64,000 nt of DNA from Acinetobacter calcoaceticus ANC 3811 (GTDB lineage: Bacteria; Pseudomonadota; Gammaproteobacteria; Pseudomonadales; Moraxellaceae). How positions within the stretch are numbered: position 1 is the stretch's first letter; each line of letters starts with the position of its first letter. The stretch covers positions 3,491,056 to 3,555,055 of the forward strand of contig NZ_KB976986.1 of the NCBI RefSeq assembly GCF_000399665.1. The letters run 5' to 3'. Shown here piece after piece: positions 37,753 to 46,291 of this stretch. Under the pieces are notes generated by a model. The model had not been told where the DNA came from, did no database searches, and worked only from the letters and a program-made list of their open reading frames with translations. The position numbers and the translations under genes were made by a program.

Positions 37753-38916
37753 ATGCAACCCAATCCAATTTACTATAATGAACAACATATTGCTTTTGCT
37801 GATAATGTTCGCCGATTTGTACAAAAAGAAATAGCACCTTTCGTTAATGAATGGGATGAAGCTGAGACATTTCCTAGAGATCTTTATAAAAAAGCTGCTG
37901 AGATTGGTTTATTGGGGTTAGGGTTCTCTGATGAATATGGTGGCATTCCCGATGCTGATCCATTCTATTCATTATTGGCTGGTATAGAAATGGCGAAGGC
38001 TGGGTCGGGTGGAGTGCATATCTCCTTGATGGTACACACAATTGGTGCTCCGCCAATTCAGCACTTTGGAAGTGAGGAGTTAAAAGCAAAAGTCCTTCCG
38101 AGTATTATTTCTGGTGAAAAAATTTCTGCTTTAGCTATTACAGAACCTGGTGGTGGTTCTGATGTTGCTGCATTACAAACGAAAGCCGTTCGTGATGGTG
38201 ATTACTATATTGTCTCAGGTGAAAAGACATTTATCACATCGGGAATTCGTGCAGATTACTATACTGTTGCGGTGCGTACAGATCCAACTAAAACAGGTGC
38301 AGAAGGTATTTCAATGTTGTTAGTTGATGCACATAGCGACGGAATTACTAAAACACCTTTAAAGAAAATGGGATGGTGGGCTTCTGATACAGCTCATTTG
38401 CATTTTGACCAAGTACGAGTACCTGTATCAAATCTGCTCGGCAAAGAAAATGCCGGTTTTAAAGTCATTATGAATAACTTTAATATGGAGCGCTTTTTCT
38501 TAGGTGTAGTAGCTTATGGGTATGCATTAGTCTGTTACGAAGAAGCCGTAGACTGGGCACAGCAACGCAAAACTTTTGGTAAGCGATTAATTGATCATCA
38601 AGTGATTCGTCATAAATTGGTAGATATGGCAACGCAATTAACTTCAACACGGGCATTACTTGAAGAAACTGCATGGAAAATGACTCAGCCAAAATTACAA
38701 GGACCTGAGTTGGTGGCTCAAATTTCAATGCTAAAAAATGTTGCGACTCGTACTATGCAATTTTGCGCTGATGCAGCGGTACAAACGTTGGGCGGCATGG
38801 GCTTTATGCGAGGTACCAAGTCTGAACGTATTTACCGTGAAGTGAAGGTCAATATGATAGGTGGCGGTGCTGAAGAAATTATGAAAGATTTGATTAGTAA
38901 ACAGTTAAGGTATTGA
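37753..38916 (+). CDS. Acyl-CoA dehydrogenase, isovaleryl-type active site
   Basis: An FAD-dependent enzyme that introduces the alpha-beta double bond in an acyl-CoA. It has the three family regions: ITEPGGGSDVAAL-type FAD loop, the middle beta domain, and the C-terminal helical part with WAQQRKTFGK and GGMGFMRGTKSERIYRE. By eye the usual catalytic Glu after GGMGF is Gly, while Glu246 in NMERFFLG stands where isovaleryl- and long-chain dehydrogenases carry theirs. That suggests branched or long substrates. I start at the ATG at 37753 (MQPNPIYYNE) with AGGA upstream; the open frame to 37690 adds an odd tail. It lies outside the atu cluster, on the far side of the DUF4238 gene. Confidence 0.85.
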   Translation: MQPNPIYYNEQHIAFADNVRRFVQKEIAPFVNEWDEAETFPRDLYKKAAEIGLLGLGFSDEYGGIPDADPFYSLLAGIEMAKAGSGGVHISLMVHTIGAPPIQHFGSEELKAKVLPSIISGEKISALAITEPGGGSDVAALQTKAVRDGDYYIVSGEKTFITSGIRADYYTVAVRTDPTKTGAEGISMLLVDAHSDGITKTPLKKMGWWASDTAHLHFDQVRVPVSNLLGKENAGFKVIMNNFNMERFFLGVVAYGYALVCYEEAVDWAQQRKTFGKRLIDHQVIRHKLVDMATQLTSTRALLEETAWKMTQPKLQGPELVAQISMLKNVATRTMQFCADAAVQTLGGMGFMRGTKSERIYREVKVNMIGGGAEEIMKDLISKQLRY

Positions 38917-38955
38917 TTGTATTCTATCTTATATAGTGCCTAAATTTTTCCTTAG

Positions 38956-38990
38956 ATCGTCAAATATTATTGTTAGTACTTGACGATTTG
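38956..38990 (+). terminator. Possible terminator after the isolated acyl-CoA dehydrogenase gene
   Basis: ATCGTCAA and TTGACGAT pair around a 16-base loop and are followed by TTTG; weak as a terminator because of the long loop. Confidence 0.4.
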
Positions 38991-38997
38991 TTAAGTT

Positions 38998-39834
38998 TTA
39001 TCCTGATTGAATATGGTGTTCATAGACTTTCAATTCACTATCTAACAATAAAATTTTATCGTCACAGCTATAAATATATTTATGAGAATTTAATAAGAGT
39101 TTAGTATTCACTAAAGCCACTAACTTTTTATCAGCGATGAAACTGATTTCGTTACAAGGCTCATTCTTAGCAATTATAAAAGCTTTTTTAGTTATAGGTA
39201 TTAATATTTCAATATTGGGCGTATTCAGCCCGAAAGAAAAGTTTTGCTCATCTTCCAGTGGATGAGTTAATACAAATGGATTGTCACTAGTAATAATATA
39301 TAAATCTGGCTCATTGATGACAAATAACTGGAAATATTTAGTTGTTAGATAGTTTTGTATTCTACTAAGAAGTTTTGTTTCAATTCTAATCAGATCTGTT
39401 TGATTAAAATTGAATTCATCCTTATTAGATATGGAGACATCTTTTTCCATACTCGTAATAATTTCTTTCATTTGCTCTAAAGGTTTTTGGACTAGTTGTC
39501 GAAAAAATGGTACTCGTAAATACAAAGCAGCCATAAGTAAAACTAGGTTTTGTCTTTCATTTCTTTGTGGGATTGACGCATATTTATTTATGTAATTAAT
39601 GGCGAGGCTGATTTTAGGTTCAACTTGATTTGCATAGAAATCTTCAATAATTAATGGATCTATATGGTCTATTGTATAATAGTCACGTTGGGCACATGAG
39701 TCATTTGGACTTGTTTGAAAAGATTTGGTGTTATTGTTTGGAATACACCAAAATAATGATGTAGTTTTTCTATCCTTAGTAAATTCTTTTAAATAACATT
39801 TAGGAATATAGTGGTGTTTTGATTTTCTTCCCAT
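38998..39834 (-). CDS. DUF4238 domain-containing protein
   Basis: The protein opens with KSKHHYIPKCYLKEFT, the hallmark HYIP...FL..F motif of DUF4238, and continues with Phe-rich helical segments (278 residues). The function is unknown; members are scattered among genomes and often lie in variable regions, sometimes near defence genes. The gene is visibly more AT-rich than its neighbours and uses many ATA and AAT codons, which suggests recent transfer. It separates the acyl-CoA dehydrogenase gene from the atu cluster and points away from the latter's main operon. Confidence 0.72.
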   Translation of the reverse strand: MGRKSKHHYIPKCYLKEFTKDRKTTSLFWCIPNNNTKSFQTSPNDSCAQRDYYTIDHIDPLIIEDFYANQVEPKISLAINYINKYASIPQRNERQNLVLLMAALYLRVPFFRQLVQKPLEQMKEIITSMEKDVSISNKDEFNFNQTDLIRIETKLLSRIQNYLTTKYFQLFVINEPDLYIITSDNPFVLTHPLEDEQNFSFGLNTPNIEILIPITKKAFIIAKNEPCNEISFIADKKLVALVNTKLLLNSHKYIYSCDDKILLLDSELKVYEHHIQSG

Positions 39835-39873
39835 AGATACCTTTAAGATTTAAAAAAATTGATTGTAATGATT

Positions 39874-39936
39874 TTATTTGTCTATCCATTCTTCATTTAA
39901 AATTGCCAAACGTTCATGTTCTTTCCATATTTTTCC
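39874..39936 (-). pseudogene. Possible 3' remnant of an unidentified gene
   Basis: On the minus strand about 20 codons read GKIWKEHERLAILNEEWIDK and a stop, with a stop codon just upstream. The composition looks like a real protein end, and it lies downstream of the TetR gene in the same direction. It may be what remains of a gene displaced when the DUF4238 gene arrived. Very short, so tentative. Confidence 0.3.
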
Positions 39937-39960
39937 TCAAATTCTAAGATATTACAGAAC

Positions 39961-40560
39961 TCATTTCAAAGCCATCTCCCAGACCATTTCGGTTAACTCA
40001 TCAATTTTGACTTTACCCTCAGCTTTATACCAAGTTACGGTCCACGAAATTGCACCACCAACTAATCTTCGCCAAATAAAGGCATCATGTTTTATCGTGC
40101 CCTGAGTACATAATTTTTCAATCACATCTAACCAGATTTGCTCATATTCATTACGCATTTTTAGAAGATAATCTTGTTTTTCTTTTGACAGGGTAAACCA
40201 TTCATAAACCAAAACAGCCATGGCTGCACCTGTATCTCCAGTAATTGAAATGAGTTCAGCTTTAATAAGGGCACGTAATTGTTGTTCTGGATCAGTAGAT
40301 TGAGCTGCTGCATCTTCTAAACGAGCAAGATTGTAAATAATAGTTTCCTCCATCACATGAGCGAGGATGTCATCTTTACTTTTGAAGTGATGAAATAAGC
40401 TACCTGATTGAATTCCAATAAATTGAGCAAGTTCGCGTACAGTGGTTTTATCGTAGCCTTGCTTGTGAAATAAATAAGCGGCTCCCTGTAATAAACGACC
40501 ACGTGGGCTGTCGTCAAAGCAAGAAATATTTGGAATCTGTTCAATTGAAGTAGCAATCAT
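39961..40560 (-). CDS. atuR: TetR family regulator of the atu cluster
   Basis: The 199-residue protein has an N-terminal TetR helix-turn-helix (GAAYLFHKQGYDKTTVRELAQFIG, then QSGSLFHHFKSKDDIL; about residues 27-75) and a helical ligand-binding C-terminal domain. It is divergent from the catabolic operon, as atuR is in Pseudomonas aeruginosa, where it represses atuABCDEFGH. A perfect palindrome of TetR type sits in the operon promoter. The ligand is probably a pathway CoA thioester, by analogy. The assignment as AtuR rests on position and family. Confidence 0.78.
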   Translation of the reverse strand: MIATSIEQIPNISCFDDSPRGRLLQGAAYLFHKQGYDKTTVRELAQFIGIQSGSLFHHFKSKDDILAHVMEETIIYNLARLEDAAAQSTDPEQQLRALIKAELISITGDTGAAMAVLVYEWFTLSKEKQDYLLKMRNEYEQIWLDVIEKLCTQGTIKHDAFIWRRLVGGAISWTVTWYKAEGKVKIDELTEMVWEMALK

Positions 40561-40679
40561 GCGAAAGCTGAGTCCTTTATATAAAAATACTTAACAGGAA
40601 AGTTTGTCAAATCTCATTTTGTTTTAGCTGAGCTGTCGAGTTTGGCAGTTTTGGTCAATTTAACAATAACATTTTGCTC

Positions 40680-40709
40680 TTTACAAACCAAGCGCTTGCT
40701 TGGTAATGT
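40680..40709 (+). promoter_or_regulatory. atuA promoter with TetR-type operator
   Basis: TTTACA (40680-40685) and TAATGT (40704-40709) are spaced by 18 bases. The palindrome ACCAAGCGCTTGCTTGGT (40687-40704) fills the spacer, with arms ACCAAGC and GCTTGGT. A repressor bound there would block RNA polymerase. Confidence 0.72.
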
Positions 40710-40733
40710 TGAGTGTAATTTTTAAACAAAATA

Positions 40734-42551
40734 ATGAGAAATAGGATGGCAAGTAATCAACAGGATGATGAACGTGTCGTAAAAATAGGTTGTGCCTCTG
40801 GATTCTGGGGAGATACCAATACTGCCGCTTTCCAATTGGTACATCTAACCGATATTAATTATTTGGTTTTTGATTATTTGTCAGAGATCACCATGTCGAT
40901 TATGGCAAAAGCGAAGATGATAGAACCAAAGCATGGTTATGCTTTGGATTTTGTCAGTCGAGTGATGGCACCTCTACTTAAAAAAATTGCAGAAAAAAAA
41001 ATTAAGGTGATTAGTAATGCTGGTGGTGTTAATCCACTGGCGTGTCGAGATGCCTTGCAAAAAATAATTAAAGAATATGGTCTAGATCTGAAAGTTGCCG
41101 TGATTTTAGGCGATGATCTTTTAGCGGAGCATGAACAACTCAAACAGCAAAATATTCAGGAAATGTTTAGCGGTGAAGCTTTGCCAGAACAAGTGGCGAG
41201 CAGTAATGCTTATTTAGGTGCGGTGGCTATTCGTGATGCTTTGAATTTAGGCGCAGATATTGTGCTTACTGGCCGTGTTGTTGACTCTGCTGTGGTCCTT
41301 GCACCGTTGCTCCATGAATATCAATGGTCGGTCGATGACTATGACAAATTGGCACAAGGTTCATTAGCAGGCCATGTGATTGAGTGTGGTGCGCAGTGTA
41401 CGGGTGGTAACTTTACTGATTGGCAATTGGTACAAGGCTTTGACAATATGGGGTTCCCTGTAGTTGAAGTGAGTGAAGATGGTTCATTTGTTGTGACTAA
41501 ACCGCAGGGAACAGGTGGTCTGGTATCTACCGCAACGGTTGCTGAGCAAATTGTCTATGAAATTGGTAATCCTCAAGCGTATTTACTACCAGATGTAATT
41601 GCTGATTTTAGTCAGGTGCATTTAGAACAAGTCGGGGAAAATCGAGTTCGTGTGATGGGGGCAAAAGGACAAGCACCGACTGCACAATATAAAGTCAGTG
41701 CAACTTATCCTGATGGCTATCGGGTTTTAGTCAGTTTCTTAATTGCAGGACGTGAGGCACCACAAAAAGCGCAAGTGATTGCTGATGCGATTTTGACTAA
41801 ATGTGAGCGTGTTTTAGCAATGCGCTCAGTGCCACCGTTTAGTGAAAAATCGGTTGAAATCTTAGGTATTGAAAGTACTTATGGCGAACATGCCCAAGCA
41901 ATAAATAGTCGCGAAGTTGTGGTCAAAATAGCTGTAAAACACATGTTTAAAGAAGCATGTATGTTCTTTGCATCAGAAATTGCACAGGCCTCTACAGGCA
42001 TGGCTCCAGCCTTGGCGGGAATTGTTGGAGGCCGACCAAAAGCATCGCCAGTCATTAAGTTATTTTCATTTTTAATTGATAAAGATCAGGTCAATGTCGA
42101 AATCGATTTTGAGGGGAACCGTTATCCGGTTGAGATTCCTCGGGACACTTCTACAGAGCAATTCAATACTTTAGCAACGGGTGAAAATGCAGTTTATCAA
42201 GGGAATGAAATTGAAGTTCCTTTGATTGAAATTGCGCATGCTCGCAGTGGTGATAAAGGCAATCATAGCAATATCGGTGTGATTGCGCGGAAAGCAAAAT
42301 ATTTACCATGGATTCGTGCAGCACTGACTGAACAAGCTGTTGCAAGTTATATGCAGCATGTCTTGGATGCTGAAAAGGGAAGTGTAATTCGTTACGAGTT
42401 ACCGGGTTTAAATGCACTGAATTTTATGTTGGAGAATGCCTTGGGTGGTGGTGGTGTTGCAAGCCTACGTATCGATCCGCAAGGTAAAGCATTTGCTCAA
42501 CAATTATTGGATATGCCTGTAAAAGTTCCGGCAAATCTTTTAGAAAAATAA
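40734..42551 (+). CDS. atuA: AtuA-like protein (acyclic terpene utilisation, DUF1446)
   Basis: AtuA is required for growth on citronellol or geraniol in pseudomonads, but its reaction is not settled. The 605-residue protein opens with VKIGCASGFWGDT, typical of the family. The central DUF1446 domain covers about residues 10-455 (e.g. ISNAGGVNPLACRDAL, TGRVVDSAVVLAPL, GGNFTDWQL), and an AtuA-like ferredoxin-fold domain (LIEIAHARSGDKGNHSNIGVIAR in outline) covers the last 110 residues. It is the first gene of the operon. The ATG at 40746 (MASNQQDDE) is an equally possible start. Gene order with the following five genes is that of atuABCDEF. Confidence 0.85.
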   Translation: MRNRMASNQQDDERVVKIGCASGFWGDTNTAAFQLVHLTDINYLVFDYLSEITMSIMAKAKMIEPKHGYALDFVSRVMAPLLKKIAEKKIKVISNAGGVNPLACRDALQKIIKEYGLDLKVAVILGDDLLAEHEQLKQQNIQEMFSGEALPEQVASSNAYLGAVAIRDALNLGADIVLTGRVVDSAVVLAPLLHEYQWSVDDYDKLAQGSLAGHVIECGAQCTGGNFTDWQLVQGFDNMGFPVVEVSEDGSFVVTKPQGTGGLVSTATVAEQIVYEIGNPQAYLLPDVIADFSQVHLEQVGENRVRVMGAKGQAPTAQYKVSATYPDGYRVLVSFLIAGREAPQKAQVIADAILTKCERVLAMRSVPPFSEKSVEILGIESTYGEHAQAINSREVVVKIAVKHMFKEACMFFASEIAQASTGMAPALAGIVGGRPKASPVIKLFSFLIDKDQVNVEIDFEGNRYPVEIPRDTSTEQFNTLATGENAVYQGNEIEVPLIEIAHARSGDKGNHSNIGVIARKAKYLPWIRAALTEQAVASYMQHVLDAEKGSVIRYELPGLNALNFMLENALGGGGVASLRIDPQGKAFAQQLLDMPVKVPANLLEK

Positions 42552-42571
42552 AATGAATGGATGAAACAAAG

Positions 42572-43459
42572 ATGAGTTATCAATCAATTTTTAGACCAGA
42601 TGCTTTTGCTAATAAAGTCATTATTGTGACAGGTGGGGGCTCAGGAATTGGCCGTTGTACGTCACATGAGCTTGCAGCCCTTGGCGCTCAAGTGGTGATT
42701 ACAGGACGAAAAATTGAAAAATTAGAGAAAGTAAGCCAAGAAATTACAGAAGATGGCGGACTGGTTCATTGCATTGTCTGTGATAACCGTGAAGAAGAAC
42801 AAGTGAAAAATATGATTGCCGACGTGATTGAGAAATTCGGCAAATTGGACGGTTTGGTGAACAATGCAGGCGGTCAGTTCCCGTCAGCATTAGAGAATAT
42901 TTCTGCGAATGGCTTTGATGCCGTAGTACGTAATAACTTGCATGCAACTTTCTATTTAATGCGTGAAGCTTATAACCAATGGATGGCAAAACATGGCGGT
43001 AGTATTGTCAACATGACTGCCGATATGTGGGGTGGAATGCCGGGAATGGGGCATTCAGGTGCTGCACGTTCAGGAGTAGATAACTTAACCAAAACTGCAT
43101 CAGTTGAATGGGGTAAATCTGGAGTTCGTGTAAATGCGGTTGCTCCGGGGTGGATCGTATCATCTGGTATGGATAATTATAGTGGTGATTTTGCCAAAGT
43201 AATTATTCCAAGTCTTGCTGGCAATGTACCATTAAAACGCATGGGAACTGAGTCGGAAGTATCATCGGCGATTTGTTATTTACTGTCCGATGCTGCGGCT
43301 TTTGTGTCAGGTGTAACTTTACGTATCGATGGTGCCGCATCGCAAGGTACGCGTATGTATCCACTAACTGAGGCGACAAATAGTCAGTCTTATAATGGTT
43401 TTCACCGTGCATTTATTCCTGAAATCTTTCAGAAAAAGACTGAGGCTGAGGAGGAATAA
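42572..43459 (+). CDS. atuB: SDR family oxidoreductase, AtuB-like, enoyl-CoA-reductase-type active site
   Basis: A Rossmann-fold short-chain dehydrogenase/reductase: VTGGGSGIGR binds the cofactor, NNAGGQ follows, and VNAVAPGWI is the C-terminal motif. The usual catalytic YxxxK is absent. In its place is HSGAAR, where Ser162 and Arg166 occupy the Tyr and Lys positions; the same HSGAAR stands in peroxisomal trans-2-enoyl-CoA reductase, and 2,4-dienoyl-CoA reductases have a related HAGxAK. I infer that this enzyme reduces an enoyl- or dienoyl-CoA and is not an alcohol dehydrogenase. It follows atuA by about 20 bases. The ATG at 42557 is a less likely start. Confidence 0.8.
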   Translation: MSYQSIFRPDAFANKVIIVTGGGSGIGRCTSHELAALGAQVVITGRKIEKLEKVSQEITEDGGLVHCIVCDNREEEQVKNMIADVIEKFGKLDGLVNNAGGQFPSALENISANGFDAVVRNNLHATFYLMREAYNQWMAKHGGSIVNMTADMWGGMPGMGHSGAARSGVDNLTKTASVEWGKSGVRVNAVAPGWIVSSGMDNYSGDFAKVIIPSLAGNVPLKRMGTESEVSSAICYLLSDAAAFVSGVTLRIDGAASQGTRMYPLTEATNSQSYNGFHRAFIPEIFQKKTEAEEE

Positions 43460-43461
43460 CA

Positions 43462-45075
43462 ATGACAATTCTTCTCTCAGAGATCGCTGTTGGCAGTGAA
43501 CAGTATCAAAAGAATAAAGAGGCACTGCTTGCTCAGCTGAGTGAAGTCCGTGCAATTCAGCAAAAAAGCATTGATAAATCATATGCTGCCAAACCTAAGT
43601 TCGATAAAAAAGGCAAAATTTTGCCGCATGAACGTGTGCGATTGTTACTCGATGCTGATTCACCTTTTGTTGAGCTATGTGGCTTAGTTGGCTACAACAT
43701 GCATGATGATAAGGATGGTTCAGAAGCTGGTGGTGGGGTAATTGCTGGCATTGGTTTTGTAAGTGGTGTGCGTTGTCTGGTCTCTGCAAGTAATAGTGCA
43801 ATCAAAGGCGGAACCATGTCACCTATGGGTGTGCAGAAAACCTTACGCCTGCAAAAAATTGCCTTAGAACAAAAACTCCCATTGATTACGCTGACCGAAA
43901 GTGGCGGTGCCAACTTAAATTATGCAGCAGAAGTATTTACCTATGGCGGTATGACCTTTGCCAATCAGGCACGTCTTTCAGCGGCTGGTATTCCTCAACT
44001 TGCAGTGGTACATGGGAATGCAACGGCAGGAGGGGCTTATCAACCCGGTCTTTCGGATTATGTGATTGCTGTACGCAAACAAACTGAAATGCTTCTTGCA
44101 GGCCCACCTTTACTTTTAGCAGCAACTGGTGAAGTTGCAACAGCTGAAGAGTTGGGCGGAGCAGAAATGCATGCGCAGGTTGCTGGAACAGCAGAATACT
44201 TAGCAGAAAATGATGCTGATGGTATTCGACTTGCACGTGAAATTTTTGAACACCTGAACTGGAAAGAGCAAATCAAACCAGTTGATCTGACTTATAAAGA
44301 GCCTCGTTACGATGCCGAGGAACTGTTGGGTGTAATTCCAAATGATCCTAAACAACCATTCAATATGAAAGAAGTGGTTGCCCGCATTATTGATGATTCA
44401 GATTTTCTAGAATTTAAACAGGAATATGATGATTTAACGGTGTGTGGTTGGGCAAAAATTGGTGGATTACATATAGGCATTATTACCAATAATGGCCCGA
44501 TTACTCCTCAAGGAGCGGCGAAAGCAGCTCAGTTTATTCATCTGTGTGAACAGACCAAGCGTCCGTTATTATTCTTGCATAACACCACAGGTTTTATGGT
44601 GGGAACCGACGCCGAACAAAATGGCATTATCAAACATGGCTCGAAACTGATTCAGGCGGTTGCGAATTGTACCATACCTAAAATTTCGATCATTGTGGCA
44701 GGCTCATATGGTGCTGGTAACTACGCGATGTGTGGTCGAAGCCTATCACCAGATTTTATTTTTGCTTGGCCGAACTCGCATGTTGCTGTAATGGGCGCTG
44801 CTCAAGCCGGAAAGGTGCTACGCATTGTGGCTGAAGGAAAGCAAAAAGCTTCCGGTCAGGAGCCTAATTCGCAAATACTTGATTTTCTTGAGCAAAGTAC
44901 GGCCATGAAATTAGAGCAGCAATCTACCGCGCTTTTCAATACGGCCATGCTACATGACGACGGCATTATCGATCCGCGAGATACTCGAAAATTATTAATT
45001 TTCCTTTTACAAACCATTTATGAAGCACAGCAACGAGAGTTGAATCCAACTCGTTTTGGTGTGTCTCGTTTTTAA
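43462..45075 (+). CDS. atuC: Geranyl-CoA carboxylase-type beta (carboxyltransferase) subunit
   Basis: The 537-residue carboxyltransferase subunit moves CO2 from biotin to an acyl-CoA. Two crotonase-fold halves are visible, with oxyanion-hole glycines at ESGGANLNY (residues 146-154), HGNATAGGAY and VAGSYGAGNYAM. Methylcrotonyl-CoA carboxylases have a longer PRQ...FPDRDHFGR segment after SGGANL; here it is replaced by the shorter AAEVFTYGGMTFANQA. A Gly-Gly pair there is what I recall for geranyl-CoA carboxylase, which must accept a C10 substrate. With the order atuABCDEF this favours AtuC over LiuB. It starts two bases after atuB ends. Confidence 0.85.
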   Translation: MTILLSEIAVGSEQYQKNKEALLAQLSEVRAIQQKSIDKSYAAKPKFDKKGKILPHERVRLLLDADSPFVELCGLVGYNMHDDKDGSEAGGGVIAGIGFVSGVRCLVSASNSAIKGGTMSPMGVQKTLRLQKIALEQKLPLITLTESGGANLNYAAEVFTYGGMTFANQARLSAAGIPQLAVVHGNATAGGAYQPGLSDYVIAVRKQTEMLLAGPPLLLAATGEVATAEELGGAEMHAQVAGTAEYLAENDADGIRLAREIFEHLNWKEQIKPVDLTYKEPRYDAEELLGVIPNDPKQPFNMKEVVARIIDDSDFLEFKQEYDDLTVCGWAKIGGLHIGIITNNGPITPQGAAKAAQFIHLCEQTKRPLLFLHNTTGFMVGTDAEQNGIIKHGSKLIQAVANCTIPKISIIVAGSYGAGNYAMCGRSLSPDFIFAWPNSHVAVMGAAQAGKVLRIVAEGKQKASGQEPNSQILDFLEQSTAMKLEQQSTALFNTAMLHDDGIIDPRDTRKLLIFLLQTIYEAQQRELNPTRFGVSRF

Positions 45076-45117
45076 TCAACCTTTACCGCAATTAAAAAAA
45101 TTAATAGGAATAACACA

Positions 45118-46275
45118 ATGAAATTTACTACCGAACATGAAGCATTGCGCCGTACAGCTCGTCAATTTGTTCAAAATGAGCTGAATCCACATATTCCAGA
45201 ATGGGAAGCTGCGGGGAAATTTCCAATCCACGACGTATTTAAAAAAATGGGTGATCTTGGTTTATTAGGGATTTGTAAGCCAGAAGAAAATGGTGGTTTA
45301 GCTTTAGATTATTCTTATAACCTTGTAGTTGCAGAAGAAATTGGATATGCGGCTTGTGGCGGGGTGCCTTTAGCTATTGGTGTACAAACCGATATGGCTA
45401 CACCTGCTTTGGCACGTTTTGGCAGTAAAGAATTACGCGATGAGTTTTTAACACCAGCGATTGCTGGGGACTATGTTGCATCCATTGCAGTATCAGAAGT
45501 GCATGCTGGTTCGGATGTTGCTGCTATTAAAACGACTGCTAAAAAAGATGGCGATGACTATGTCATTAACGGCAGCAAAATGTGGATTACCAACTCATTG
45601 CAAGCCGACTTCTTTTGTCTTTTAGCCAACACGTCTGATGATAAACCACACGTCAATAAGTCGATGATTATTGTGCCCGCAAAAACTAAAGGGATTAGTT
45701 TTTCAGAGCCACTTAATAAATTAGGGATGCGTTCAACCACTACAGCGCAGGTTTATTTAGACAATGTACGTGTACCGCAGCGTAACTTGGTGGGTGTTGA
45801 AGGCATGGGCTTCATGATGCAAATGATGCAATTTCAGGAAGAGCGTTTATGGGCTTGTGCCAATGCTATTGGTGGGTTGGAAAATTTAATCCAAAAGACC
45901 ATCGACTATACCAAAGAGCGTACGACGTTTGGTCAACCACTCATTAATAACCAATATATCCATTTTCGTTTTGCCGAGCTTATGACCGAAGTGGAAGCAC
46001 TTAAAGCATTAACTTACCAAGCGTGTGAACAGCATATTGGGGGTGAAGATGTGACCAAACTGGCATCTATGGCAAAACTAAAAGCAGGTCGCTTAAGCCG
46101 TGAAGTGGCCGATAGCTGTCTGCAATATTGGGGGGGCAATGGCTTTATGTGGGATAACCCTGCATCACAGTTATATCGTGATGGTCGTTTAGGCTCTATT
46201 GGTGGTGGTGCAGATGAGATTATGTTGGGGATTATCTGCAAGTTGATGGACATCCTACCTAAAAAACAGAAATAA
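45118..46275 (+). CDS. atuD: Citronellyl-CoA dehydrogenase-like acyl-CoA dehydrogenase
   Basis: An FAD enzyme of 385 residues, expected to oxidise citronellyl-CoA to cis-geranyl-CoA. AVSEVHAGSDVAAIKTTA is the FAD loop, KMWITNSLQADFF follows, and the C-terminal domain has YTKERTTFGQPL and YWGGNGFMWDNPASQLYRD. The usual catalytic Glu after GGNGF is Asp/Asn here. Glu242 in QEERLWA stands at the isovaleryl-CoA-dehydrogenase position, consistent with a 3-methyl-branched substrate. The carboxylase beta gene lies 42 bases upstream and the hydratase 16 bases downstream. Confidence 0.85.
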   Translation: MKFTTEHEALRRTARQFVQNELNPHIPEWEAAGKFPIHDVFKKMGDLGLLGICKPEENGGLALDYSYNLVVAEEIGYAACGGVPLAIGVQTDMATPALARFGSKELRDEFLTPAIAGDYVASIAVSEVHAGSDVAAIKTTAKKDGDDYVINGSKMWITNSLQADFFCLLANTSDDKPHVNKSMIIVPAKTKGISFSEPLNKLGMRSTTTAQVYLDNVRVPQRNLVGVEGMGFMMQMMQFQEERLWACANAIGGLENLIQKTIDYTKERTTFGQPLINNQYIHFRFAELMTEVEALKALTYQACEQHIGGEDVTKLASMAKLKAGRLSREVADSCLQYWGGNGFMWDNPASQLYRDGRLGSIGGGADEIMLGIICKLMDILPKKQK

Positions 46276-46291
46276 AAATAAGGAATACACC

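Noticed and set aside
43692..44489. Several minus-strand frames of 60-100 codons under the atu operon
   Set aside because: They lie antisense to well-supported genes and have no initiation signals or recognisable domains.
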